Made by a program: the position numbers and the translations under genes
The notes under the pieces: model-generated
What the model saw: the letters and a program-made list of their open reading frames with translations, nothing else
What the model was told of the DNA's origin: nothing
Databases searched by the model: none
NCBI RefSeq assembly: GCF_024181285.1
Contig: NZ_CP051201.1
Coordinates: forward strand, 248,001-312,000
DNA length: 64,000 nucleotides
From: Treponema sp. OMZ 790
Lineage (GTDB): Bacteria; Spirochaetota; Spirochaetia; Treponematales; Treponemataceae
Direction: 5' to 3'
Shown: positions 1 through 6,913 of the stretch, one piece after another
Numbering within the stretch: position 1 is the stretch's first letter
Layout of the letters: the number at the start of each line of letters is the position of its first letter

Positions 1-510
1 TACCCTGAAAGTACAATTCTAAAACTTTCCAACGCCTTTATTACAAAACCTGAATCTGTGCCTTTGGAGCTTTCGGTAAAAGTCTATAACATAAACAAGA
101 ATAAGGGAGCGGACGTATTAAGCCGATGTAAAACATTGAAAGACTACAGTTTATTTGTTGAAGAGGTAAGAAAGCAAACACAGCTTGACAGTGAAAACGG
201 ATTTACCAATGCGGTAAAAATATGCATAGAAAAAGGCATCTTAAAAGACTACTTAATGAGAAAATCACGGGAGGTAATAAACATGTTAATAGCAGAATAC
301 GATTATGATACCGACATAGCGGTACAGAGGCAAGAAGCCGGTAGAATAGCCTTTGCCGAAGGTATTGAACAAGGTATTGAGCAGGGGTTTTCCGACGGCT
401 CTTACCAAAAAGCTCTCGAAACGGCGAAAAACTTACGTGCAATGAATTTTCCTATTGAAAATATTGCCCAAGCTGTCGGTTTAAGTATTGAGGAAGTGCA
501 AGCCTTATAA
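1..510 (+). CDS. Rpn-family PD-(D/E)XK nuclease/putative transposase, 3' part
   Basis: The reading frame is open from the first base, so the 5' end lies outside the window; 169 residues are visible. The C-terminal tail (an EGIEQGIEQG stretch, then KALETAKNLRAMNF and GLSIEEVQAL) matches the layout of the complete Rpn gene at 21582-22430, which ends in ETAKNLLDLG and ATGLSQGEINNL. In this family the PD-(D/E)XK nuclease core is N-terminal, and that part is not visible here. Rpn proteins are known as recombination-promoting DNases that are often annotated as transposases. The gene starts a short accessory stretch that also holds an Rpn remnant and a DGR-like target. Family assignment is firm; activity cannot be judged from this fragment. 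Confidence 0.8.
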   Translation, partial: YPESTILKLSNAFITKPESVPLELSVKVYNINKNKGADVLSRCKTLKDYSLFVEEVRKQTQLDSENGFTNAVKICIEKGILKDYLMRKSREVINMLIAEYDYDTDIAVQRQEAGRIAFAEGIEQGIEQGFSDGSYQKALETAKNLRAMNFPIENIAQAVGLSIEEVQAL

Positions 511-518
511 GAATCAAT

Positions 519-548
519 ATGTTAATAGCCGAATATGACTACGACACC
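519..548 (+). pseudogene. Remnant of a second Rpn-family gene
   Basis: Ten codons encode MLIAEYDYDT, the same peptide as positions 283-312 in the Rpn gene just upstream. All five base differences between the two copies are at third codon positions and are synonymous. The frame stops at TAA three codons later. This looks like the leftover of another Rpn paralogue rather than a fresh duplication. Confidence 0.55.
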
Positions 549-646
549 GGCTGCTAATGCCGAAGTAAGAAGTTCGCCCTTTGGCACTTGTCATTCGACA
601 TTTACGCCATTTCTCAAAACAAATTACAAAAAACTTTCCCAAAAAG

Positions 647-675
647 TTGTCATTTATAAAAACTTGGGCTATAAT
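647..675 (+). promoter_or_regulatory. Sigma70-type promoter upstream of the FGE-like gene
   Basis: TTGTCA (647-652) and TATAAT (670-675) are separated by exactly 17 bp. An ATG lies at 683, seven bases after the -10 box, and opens a 54-codon frame of unrecognised sequence to 847. The next clear gene is the FGE-like target at 863. Either the short frame is translated from a leaderless message or the promoter mainly serves the target gene. Confidence 0.6.
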
Positions 676-1568
676 ATATAGTATGAAGGGGAAAATAAAC
701 CACTTAAACAGTATAACAAAAAGTTCTCAAAAAACCGTCAAACTACTTGACAAAGCCGGTACGGTAAAGTCTGCACCGCCTTTTCCATACACAAGTTTCC
801 GTAATTGGCAACGGTTTAACTACACATACACATTAAAAATTAAATAAATAAGTAGATATGTTATGAAAACAATCAACAAGCACAAGGCACACGCCTTTAA
901 GGGAGCAGTGGCGCTCATCACAACCGCATTTTTGGCATTGCTCCTAACCGCCAGCCCCAACACCGCAGGAGGCGGCGGCGGCGGAACGCTCGCACCGTTT
1001 GCCGATAAAACCTACACGGTAGAGGGAGTCAGTTTTACGATGAAGGCGATTAAAGCGGCAAAGCCTGCAACGCTCGGGGTTGCGGACGAAAGCAATAACC
1101 CCGAACACACAGTAAACTTAAGAGCGTACTTCATAGGCGAAACCGAAGTAACGCAGGAGCTGTGGGAAAAGGTGATGGGAGAAAATCCGAGTTATTTTCA
1201 AGGCGCGGATAAACTTCCTGCTGCCGGAGAAGAGCAGGGAAAGCGGTCGGTGGAAAAGGTAAGCTGGGTTGACTGTATTGCCTTTTGTAACGAGTTGACG
1301 AAGAAGGTAACGGAGCTTGGAGCTGCCGAATGTGTGTACTATCTAAAAGAGGATGGCACAACGGTATATACAAAAGAGCATGTACAAGCAGGAAAAGAGC
1401 CGGTACAAGAAGCTTGAGAAAAAAGGCTTCCGCTTACCGACGGGGGCGGAATGGGAGTGGGCAGCCAAGGGCGAAACAAATGACAAATGGGCAGGAACAA
1501 ACGATTTGACGAAGCTTGAACAGTATGCGTGGTACGATATTAACAGTGAAAATAAAACGCATGAGGTA

Positions 1569-1631
1569 AAGAAGAAGAAGAAGAAGAAGAAGAAGAAGAA
1601 GAAGAAGAAGAAGAAGAAGAAGAAGAAGAAG
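1569..1631 (+). repeat. (AAG)21 trinucleotide microsatellite
   Basis: Twenty-one perfect AAG units encode 21 consecutive lysines inside the FGE-like frame, just before the conserved [14 protein letters not shown] block. Length change by slippage would keep the frame, so the tract would vary the length of a surface loop rather than switch the gene off. Confidence 0.97.
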
Positions 1632-1754
1632 CGCAACGGCTACGGATTATACGACATGAGCGGGAACGTATGGGAGTGGTGCCGGGACTGGTACGGCAGC
1701 TTACCTGATCCGATGTCGGCTGACTATACAGGCTCTTTGTCCGGTACTAACCGC

Positions 1755-1871
1755 GTCAAATGGGGAGGGAGTTGGAACAACAATGCGGATAACGCTGCGC
1801 GTGCCTATCGGGACAACAACAATCCCGGCAATCGCAACAACAATCTGGGCTTGCGGCTTCTCTCGCGCCCC
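1755..1871 (+). other. DGR variable-region-like segment (Asn-codon-rich)
   Basis: In the frame of the 3' half of the FGE-like gene, 11 codons between 1776 and 1844 are AAC or AAT, and two more are GAT and GAC at equivalent sites (1788, 1812). They alternate with fixed Ala, Arg, Tyr, Pro, Gly and Leu codons. DGR template repeats are built this way because reverse transcription randomises adenines. The segment ends in a GC-rich run (CTCTCGCGCCCC), as expected of an IMH-like end. Few adenines seem to have been changed, so it is either a barely diversified variable region or a template-like copy. That reading is inference. Confidence 0.65.
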
Positions 1872-1879
1872 CTGAAGCT

Positions 1880-1892
1880 CACACAAAGTGTG
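1880..1892. promoter_or_regulatory. Hairpin just downstream of the variable region
   Basis: CACAC-AAA-GTGTG is a perfect 5-bp stem nine bases after the end of the variable-region-like segment. A further C-G pair is possible across a T-T mismatch. DGR targets are known to need a short hairpin or cruciform just behind the variable region for retrohoming. The stem here is shorter than the best-studied phage example. Confidence 0.45.
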
Positions 1893-2115
1893 TGAACCGC
1901 CCCTATCGTGTACGGTACGTTTGCATACGGACTGTAAAATGTCCGCGGCATCAAGACGGATTGTACAAGTAAAGAGTGCTCTCCTTATATTAGTATCGAA
2001 TCCGGTTGGGAGCATTGAGAACGTTTAAGGAAAGTTTTTTTCACCTGAGAGTAAAAAGATGCAATTTAAATTGTTTATTATACCGATCTCTAATTGAGAA
2101 CATGCGCTTTCAGAA

Positions 2116-2448
2116 ATGAATACTTTTTTACGCGTGTATAAAATCATCACCGTTACAAAAGAATTTGTTGCAGCGGACGAAAACAGTTTTTATGAAATAC
2201 TGGCAGAATATATTGACGACGGTGCCGTTACTGTATCCGATAAAGGAAAGAGTGCGGTTGATTATAAAGAAGTATTAACGCCTGATGTTTTTGAACTTTT
2301 CTCGTATCTGCGGGATGAACGGAAAAAGCTTGCCGAACAAGCGGGGCTTCCCGTCTATTCAGTGGTAACGAATGCACAGCTTGCCCATGCTGCAATCAGC
2401 CGGTGCAGGAAGTATCGGGCATATCTAAAACTGCGGTTAAATTTTTAA
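2116..2448 (+). CDS. HRDC-domain protein, DGR-accessory-like, C-terminus probably shifted
   Basis: The 110-residue frame has a treponemal N-terminal part (FLRVYKIITVTKEFVAADENS) and then a clear HRDC signature at about residues 57-95 (LFSYLRDERKKLAEQAGLPV, then VVTNAQLAHAA). HRDC domains bind nucleic acid in RecQ and RNase D, and HRDC proteins replace Avd as accessory factors in some DGRs. The last 15 residues do not look like HRDC. The other frame from about 2397 reads QPVQEVSGISKTAVKF, which does resemble the missing helix-loop-helix, so a one-base indel near 2395-2405 is likely. No reverse transcriptase follows. The spacer between the target and this gene (1896-2115) holds a small hairpin (1928-1945) and nothing else I recognise. 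Confidence 0.65.
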   Translation: MNTFLRVYKIITVTKEFVAADENSFYEILAEYIDDGAVTVSDKGKSAVDYKEVLTPDVFELFSYLRDERKKLAEQAGLPVYSVVTNAQLAHAAISRCRKYRAYLKLRLNF

Positions 2449-2515
2449 ATATGCCGTCTTATCAAAACGGGAATTGAAAATGAAAATGGCCCCCTCGCGG
2501 CAATGCCCTAAGCAT

Positions 2516-3085
2516 TTACGGCATTAACGTTTTTCCCGTTTTCCATGCCTGACCGACTTTTTCGCCGATTGCATAATAACCGTACTGAAATTGATCAAAT
2601 ACAAAGGCGTTTAGTTTTGCAGGGTTTATTTTGCCGTTTTCGTCGAGTACTTTTTCATCGGCTATGACATTGACTATTTCTCCTACAACGCGGAAGCCGA
2701 AGCGGTCATTCTGGATGGCGGCTGCCGTACATTCAAGCGTCAACGGAAATTCTTCTACGATGGGAGCATCCACACGGCTGCTTTTTACCGCATGCAATCC
2801 CGAGCGTTCAAATTTATCGTGCATGGTATTTGCACTCGCAATTCCGAAAAAATCCGCCGCTTCAATATGCGGAATATCCGCCACGCTGAGTGTAAAGGCC
2901 TTCCGGTTTTTAATATTGGCTGAAGTTTTATGCGATTCGTCAAGATTTAATGCGACCATGTTATTATCGCAGATTCCGCCCCAGGCCATATTCATAACAT
3001 CGACAGAGCCGTCTTCATTGTATGTTGCAACCATCAACACCGGCATCGGAAACACAAAGGGATGTACTCCTAAATCTTTTTTCAT
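2516..3085 (-). CDS. Flavin reductase-like FMN-binding protein (flavoredoxin type)
   Basis: The protein has 189 residues. The start PMPVLMVATYNEDGSVDVMNMAW and the mid-region LNLDESHKTSANIKNRKAFTLSVAD are typical of the split-barrel flavin reductase/DIM6-NTAB family, which binds FMN and moves electrons from NAD(P)H or a partner protein. No membrane segment or signal is seen, so it should be cytoplasmic. A GAGAGG ribosome site precedes the ATG. It is co-directional with the HxlR regulator upstream (142-bp gap); such pairs are common, and HxlR regulators often control redox enzymes. The substrate is unknown. Confidence 0.85.
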   Translation of the reverse strand: MKKDLGVHPFVFPMPVLMVATYNEDGSVDVMNMAWGGICDNNMVALNLDESHKTSANIKNRKAFTLSVADIPHIEAADFFGIASANTMHDKFERSGLHAVKSSRVDAPIVEEFPLTLECTAAAIQNDRFGFRVVGEIVNVIADEKVLDENGKINPAKLNAFVFDQFQYGYYAIGEKVGQAWKTGKTLMP

Positions 3086-3227
3086 ATATACCTCTCTTCT
3101 GTTCTAAATGATTTTATACATACTATCACTTTTTTGTTATTTATTCAGCTGCCTCGCATTTTTGTATTTTCGGAATTCGCATAGTCTTGCGGTAATCTTG
3201 CTTTCGGGCAGGCTCCGGAAAAATATG

Positions 3228-3575
3228 CTATCGGCACCTTGCTGCCATCCTTTCATGATTCTCCTCCCCCCATTTTTGCATGGACTTTAAGACCTTCATA
3301 AAACTTTTCCCCATCTCGGTTAGAGAATATTCTACACGCGGCGGGATTTCTTTATAGTCATACCGTAAAAGAAAACCGTCGGCTTCAAGTTCGCGTAATT
3401 GCTTAGTCAAAGAAGACTCGTTAATTTCGCCTATCTTGCGGCGTAATTGTCCGAAACGATTAATCTTTTCAATTCCGATATAGTAGAGAATTTCAATCTT
3501 CCACTTTCCGCCCAGCATTTTTTGAATTGCCGAAACCGTTTCACATCTTTTTATAGCTTCTGCCGTTTTTTTCAT
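3228..3575 (-). CDS. HxlR-family winged-helix transcriptional regulator
   Basis: At 115 residues the length is normal for HxlR proteins. Signature elements are IQKMLGGKWKIEILYYIG, RFGQLRRKIGEINESSLTKQ, LRELEADGFLLRYDYKEIPP and RVEYSLTEMGKSF, covering the recognition helix and the beta wing. Cys11 in RCETVSAI sits where some HxlR regulators (YodB, HypR) have a redox-sensing cysteine; that role is inference here. No Shine-Dalgarno site precedes the ATG. A 17-bp-spaced promoter ends nine bases before it, with a perfect inverted repeat over the -35 box, which suggests autoregulation. Confidence 0.88.
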   Translation of the reverse strand: MKKTAEAIKRCETVSAIQKMLGGKWKIEILYYIGIEKINRFGQLRRKIGEINESSLTKQLRELEADGFLLRYDYKEIPPRVEYSLTEMGKSFMKVLKSMQKWGEENHERMAARCR

Positions 3576-3584
3576 ACTATGATA

Positions 3585-3642
3585 ATTTTATCACAAAAAC
3601 TATATAAAAACAAGTACGCTAAAAAATAATAGTACTTGTTTT
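3585..3642 (-). promoter_or_regulatory. HxlR promoter with overlapping perfect inverted repeat
   Basis: On the minus strand TTGTTT (3613-3608) and TAAAAT (3590-3585) are 17 bp apart. The inverted repeat AAAACAAGTAC (3607-3617) / GTACTTGTTTT (3632-3642) has 11 perfect pairs with a 14-bp centre. Its inner arm covers the -35 box. This is a good candidate operator for the HxlR protein. Confidence 0.6.
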
Positions 3643-3677
3643 ATCATTGTGCATGCCTTATATTAGAATTACTTCGC

Positions 3678-3713
3678 AATTTTGATAAATTTTAAATATG
3701 TTTTTATGGAGGA
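3678..3713 (+). repeat. 36-bp direct repeat, copy 1 (duplicated leader with SD)
   Basis: Identical over 36 bp to 3839-3874, including the GGAGGA ribosome-binding sequence. In this copy the sequence runs straight into ATG (3713), opening a 37-codon frame to 3826 of unrecognised sequence. Confidence 0.95.
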
Positions 3714-3717
3714 TGAT

Positions 3718-3821
3718 AAACAGGCGGTTTGAAATACAAACGGCCTGTTTATTTCGAGTTTGCCATTCGGCAAACATCGTTTATTATATGCCGTTTTTCA
3801 GGCTAAAGCCTTACAAAACGG
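3718..3821 (+). promoter_or_regulatory. Three consecutive hairpins in the leader of the radical SAM gene
   Basis: Hairpin 1 (3718-3750): AAACAGGC pairs with GCCTGTTT and GTTTG with CAAAC, with one G-G mismatch. Hairpin 2 (3758-3775): GTTTGCC-ATTC-GGCAAAC, perfect. Hairpin 3 (3791-3821): CCGTTTT with AAAACGG around AGGCT-AA-AGCCT. They fill the space between the two leader copies. None has a clear T-run after it, so they look more like a folded leader or an inserted element than terminators. Confidence 0.6.
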
Positions 3822-3838
3822 TGTAAAAACATATTTAT

Positions 3839-3874
3839 AATTTTGATAAATTTTAAATATGTTTTTATGGAGGA
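3839..3874 (+). repeat. 36-bp direct repeat, copy 2 (leader of the radical SAM gene)
   Basis: Second copy of the 36-bp sequence at 3678. Here the GGAGGA is followed four bases later by the true ATG at 3879. Confidence 0.95.
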
Positions 3875-3878
3875 AGTT

Positions 3879-4763
3879 ATGCATTTTACGGGAACTATTT
3901 GGAGGCCGCCTTATGAGGCTTCATCGTCTTTATTGCAGGTTACAGCCGGCTGCACACATCATAAGTGCAAGTTTTGTTCTCTTTATTCGGATTTGCCCTT
4001 TAAATTCCGTCTTTCACCCGACTATGAAGTAGAACCGGATTTAAAGGAGTTGAGTATTTACTATCCGCAAGGAAAGCGGATGGTTTTAACCGGTGCAAAT
4101 CCTTTTGCCCTGTCGACGGAAAAATTAAAAGCGCTTGCAGAAAAAATTCATAGGTATCTGCCCATGATTAAAACGATAGGCCGTTTTTCGCGGGTAACGG
4201 ATATAAGCCCGAAGAGTTTGGATGAGCTTAAAGAACTTAAAAAATTAGGTTATGATGAAATTATTATCGGAACCGAAACCGGTGATGACGAAACTCTCTT
4301 ATTTATGCGCAAGGGCTACAAGGCTCAAGATATAGTTTATGAATTGACCAAATTGGATGAAGCAGGAATAAACTATCATATTTCATATTTGAACGGGCTT
4401 TCCGGAGAAGGAAACGGAAACCGTGCTGCTCTAAATACGGCTGCAGTCTATAATCGAATAAATCCTGTAAGTATAAGTATAGTAGCTCTTACGGTATTCC
4501 CCGAATCGGAACTTTATGATGAAATACAAAAAGGTCTTTTTATTGAAACTTCTGAAATAGAAAAATTAAAAGAACAAAAAACCTTAATCGAAAACCTAAA
4601 TATTGAAACTATGATTTATGCAAACACTGTTTCAAATACGGCTCCTATCTCCGGCAAACTTCCTAAACACAAGGGCAAGATGTTGGAATACTTGCAGTAT
4701 GCTATAGATACAATCGATGAGAAAATGTTGAAGCATTACAGGGATGGGATAGTACATTTGTGA
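3879..4763 (+). CDS. Radical SAM protein (CX4CX2C, Elp3-like fold)
   Basis: The protein has 294 residues from the ATG at 3879, which has GGAGGA four bases upstream; an earlier in-frame TTG (3843) has no ribosome site. The iron-sulfur motif is GCTHHKCKFCSLY near residue 22, a CX4CX2C spacing used by a family of small radical SAM proteins. Later come VLTGANPFALS, then IGRFSRVTDIS and IIIGTETGDDETL, typical strands of the SAM barrel. It should be cytoplasmic and use S-adenosylmethionine and a [4Fe-4S] cluster. The substrate is unknown. The gene stands alone, upstream of a convergent terminator, and has an unusual duplicated leader. Confidence 0.82.
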   Translation: MHFTGTIWRPPYEASSSLLQVTAGCTHHKCKFCSLYSDLPFKFRLSPDYEVEPDLKELSIYYPQGKRMVLTGANPFALSTEKLKALAEKIHRYLPMIKTIGRFSRVTDISPKSLDELKELKKLGYDEIIIGTETGDDETLLFMRKGYKAQDIVYELTKLDEAGINYHISYLNGLSGEGNGNRAALNTAAVYNRINPVSISIVALTVFPESELYDEIQKGLFIETSEIEKLKEQKTLIENLNIETMIYANTVSNTAPISGKLPKHKGKMLEYLQYAIDTIDEKMLKHYRDGIVHL

Positions 4764-4781
4764 TGGGGTTTGACAAGATTA

Positions 4782-4833
4782 AATTAGGAATGAAGAAGTA
4801 AAGTTTTTTGCTTTAACTTCTCCACTCCTAATT
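4782..4833. terminator. Bidirectional terminator between convergent genes
   Basis: AATTAGGA (4782-4789) pairs with TCCTAATT (4826-4833), and inner GAAGT/AAAG pairs with CTTT/ACTTC around a T-rich loop. It lies between the radical SAM gene and the convergent ABC gene. Confidence 0.6.
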
Positions 4834-4836
4834 ATT

Positions 4837-6558
4837 TTAGTACACCCACTTTTCTGTGGCTGTGGATTTATCGATCATGTTTCTGTACAATTCGGAACTT
4901 TGTAAAAGTTCTGAGTGTTTGCCTTCGGCTTCAATTTTACCCGCGTTCATCACGATGATTTTGTCGGCGTTTTCAACCGATTTTAAGCGGTGCGAAATGA
5001 TGATGACTGTTTTATCCTTGATGAGTTTATTTAAGCTTTCTTGAATCTTCATTTCGTTTTCAACATCGAGGGACGCACTGATTTCATCTAAAATAATAAT
5101 CGGGGCATTTTTTAAAAAGGCACGGGCGATTGAAAGACGCTGGCGTTCTCCGCCTGAAAGACGGCTGCCGTTTTCTCCGACAAAGGTATTCCAGCTTTCC
5201 GGAAAGGCTTCGATAAACTCTGTGCAATTTGCAAGGCGGGCTGCTTCCTTTACTTCCTCATCGCTTGCATTTTTATTTCCGACACGGATGTTTTCCATAA
5301 TCGACGTATTAAATAAGCCGACATCTTGGAATACAATCGAAATTTTTTCAAAAAGGCTGTCGGTGTCGATTTCTGCAATGTTTTTTCCGTCGATAAGAAT
5401 CTGCCCCTTGTTGTAATCATAGAGGCGGGAAGCTAAACGGAGTACTGTTGTTTTTCCGCAGCCGGACGGACCGACAAGAGCGGTTACCTTATTTTGTTCG
5501 GCTGTAAAAGAGATACCGTCAATTATTTTTTGACCGTCATTGTATGAAAATTCTACATCCTTAAATTCGATACCGTATTTTTGCAAGGCGGCCGGTTTGC
5601 CTTCCTGCACGGGCGTTTCACGCAGCTCATTAATTCTTTTAACGCGTGAATCGATGTACATAATCTCTGCAAGGTTTGCTTCGACGGCGGCAACCGCATC
5701 GATAATGCGGGAGGCTGCAATGACATAGCCTATAAAATAAAGAAGAGGAGCAGTTCCGGCTAAGTACATTTTTAAACCGAAAACGACTGTTATTCCGACC
5801 GAGAACTTTAAGGCCGCCATTGCGATATTAAGCGGAATGGCTTGATGGGCTTCAACCGAAAGGTGGAGTTTTTCTGCCTCATCGACATTGCAGTTTAACT
5901 TTTCTGCAACCGTATCCGCGCGTCCGTAACTTTTAATTTCTTGTTGAAGTTCAATCGCTTCCTGAAAAAATTCGGAACGTTCGCGCTGCTTGTGAAAGTC
6001 GCGTGTGGTTTCCCGAATTTGAATCTTCTTCGATAAAATGAGCAGAATAAAGCTGACAACAATAGGTACAAAGACGCAAAGCCCGAGCGCAGGATGAGCG
6101 GTTATCATCATCACTCCGATAACAGCCAAATAAATGGCCAGCCCTATCGTCTGCGGAATAGCGTGGCTTAAGGCATGTTCCAGAGCCGCAACATCAGCCA
6201 TAACGGTTTGCGAAAGGTCGGAAATATCGTGCTTGTAAAAGTAAGCAAGAGGCAGAGCCTTTAAGCGGTTAGCAATTTCAACACGCAGCTCCTTACATTC
6301 CTTAAAGGTTACCGTGTACAGGGTGTTGTAATTGATGTGCAAAAGAATGCCCATCACCACGGCAAGGACTGCAATAACACCCGAATAAAAGTAAGCCGTT
6401 TTAAGAGAGCCTTCAAAGTAGCCCTGCAAAAAAAACATAATCAAAAACATCGGTAAGATATAGGCGATATTTGAAAACACCGACCATACCGAAGCCGTAA
6501 CCAAATCCCGAGCTCCATGCTCGGTAACTGCAAATAATTTTTGTAATTTTTTTATCAT
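4837..6558 (-). CDS. ABC half-transporter (exporter-fold permease-ATPase), partner 1
   Basis: The protein has 573 residues: about six membrane helices in residues 15-300, then an ATPase with Walker A GPSGCGKTT, signature LSGGERQRLSIARAF, Walker B IIILDE and H-loop ISHRL. It starts after a GGAG site. It follows a second half-transporter (6914-8650) on the same strand, and the two probably form a heterodimer. The fold is that of exporters, but YbtPQ-like pairs with this fold import metal-siderophores. Proximity to an ECF transporter and a TetR gene suggests a shared small ligand. That is inference; sequence alone does not fix direction or substrate. Confidence 0.85.
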   Translation of the reverse strand: MIKKLQKLFAVTEHGARDLVTASVWSVFSNIAYILPMFLIMFFLQGYFEGSLKTAYFYSGVIAVLAVVMGILLHINYNTLYTVTFKECKELRVEIANRLKALPLAYFYKHDISDLSQTVMADVAALEHALSHAIPQTIGLAIYLAVIGVMMITAHPALGLCVFVPIVVSFILLILSKKIQIRETTRDFHKQRERSEFFQEAIELQQEIKSYGRADTVAEKLNCNVDEAEKLHLSVEAHQAIPLNIAMAALKFSVGITVVFGLKMYLAGTAPLLYFIGYVIAASRIIDAVAAVEANLAEIMYIDSRVKRINELRETPVQEGKPAALQKYGIEFKDVEFSYNDGQKIIDGISFTAEQNKVTALVGPSGCGKTTVLRLASRLYDYNKGQILIDGKNIAEIDTDSLFEKISIVFQDVGLFNTSIMENIRVGNKNASDEEVKEAARLANCTEFIEAFPESWNTFVGENGSRLSGGERQRLSIARAFLKNAPIIILDEISASLDVENEMKIQESLNKLIKDKTVIIISHRLKSVENADKIIVMNAGKIEAEGKHSELLQSSELYRNMIDKSTATEKWVY

Positions 6559-6913
6559 TATTAATCTCCAATTTTAGGGGAGGGAAGACACTTTTTCGGA
6601 TAAAAGTTTTCTTCACCTCGAAACTTCGTTGGTTGTACCTCCCCTATGACCCAATCCCTTTTCCACGCGCTGCCAAAGGGTGCTCCCTTTGGAAACCCCA
6701 ACCAAGTTTTTAGTTTAGCTGTGGAAAAGCTTTGAGAAAGCATTGTGAGTTGAATAGCTAAGCCGTATTTCCTTGATGCTGTTCAACATCCGATTTAATA
6801 ATTGCAAAGGTACATTTGTACTTTGTTTAATTTTTAATTCATAATTATGAGTTAAGTTAATGTACGTCGAGGACTGTTTTTTGTTAAGCGACAACGCAGA
6901 TGCCCTCATATTT
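6559..6913. other. 355-bp spacer between the two ABC genes
   Basis: No convincing gene. It contains a perfect hairpin CCAAAGGG-TGCT-CCCTTTGG in the middle and AT-rich inverted words near 6810-6860 (GTACATTTGTAC and the TTAATTCATAATTATGAGTTAA region). The minus-strand frame across it (6561-6743) has no ribosome site and no recognisable domain. The segment looks like a dispersed intergenic repeat of this genome, which a self-search would test. Confidence 0.5.

Larger units (their letters stand above)
863..1895 (+). pseudogene. Frameshifted FGE-sulfatase/C-type-lectin-fold protein, DGR-target-like
   Basis: The 5' frame (863-1417) encodes an export signal (basic start, hydrophobic ALITTAFLALLL) and a Gly-rich linker. 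It continues into an FGE-like N-terminal half with GETEVTQELWEKVMGENPS and SWVDCIAFCNELT. The 3' frame (to 1895) supplies [33 protein letters not shown] and the GGSW...ARAYR...GLR ending. The two halves join if one base is restored near 1403, giving ...[15 protein letters not shown]. The C-terminal part carries an Asn-codon-rich region like that of Treponema variable protein (TvpA) targets. No lipobox cysteine is present where related proteins often have one (LLTASPNTAG). The (AAG)21 tract lies between the two conserved blocks. As read, no full-length product is made. Confidence 0.75.

Noticed and set aside
581..682. Upstream part of a frame beginning at 581
   Set aside because: It runs through the promoter boxes at 647-675; only the part from ATG 683 could be made, and even that is doubtful.
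1343..1636. A minus-strand frame with a long polyphenylalanine run
   Set aside because: It is the complement of the AAG repeat and of the FGE-like gene.
3108..3290. A 60-codon plus-strand frame between the flavin reductase and HxlR genes
   Set aside because: Hydrophobic but overlaps the HxlR gene in antisense and has no ribosome site.
6561..6743. A 60-codon minus-strand frame in the spacer between the ABC genes
   Set aside because: No Shine-Dalgarno site, hairpin-forming DNA and no family resemblance; more likely a dispersed non-coding repeat.
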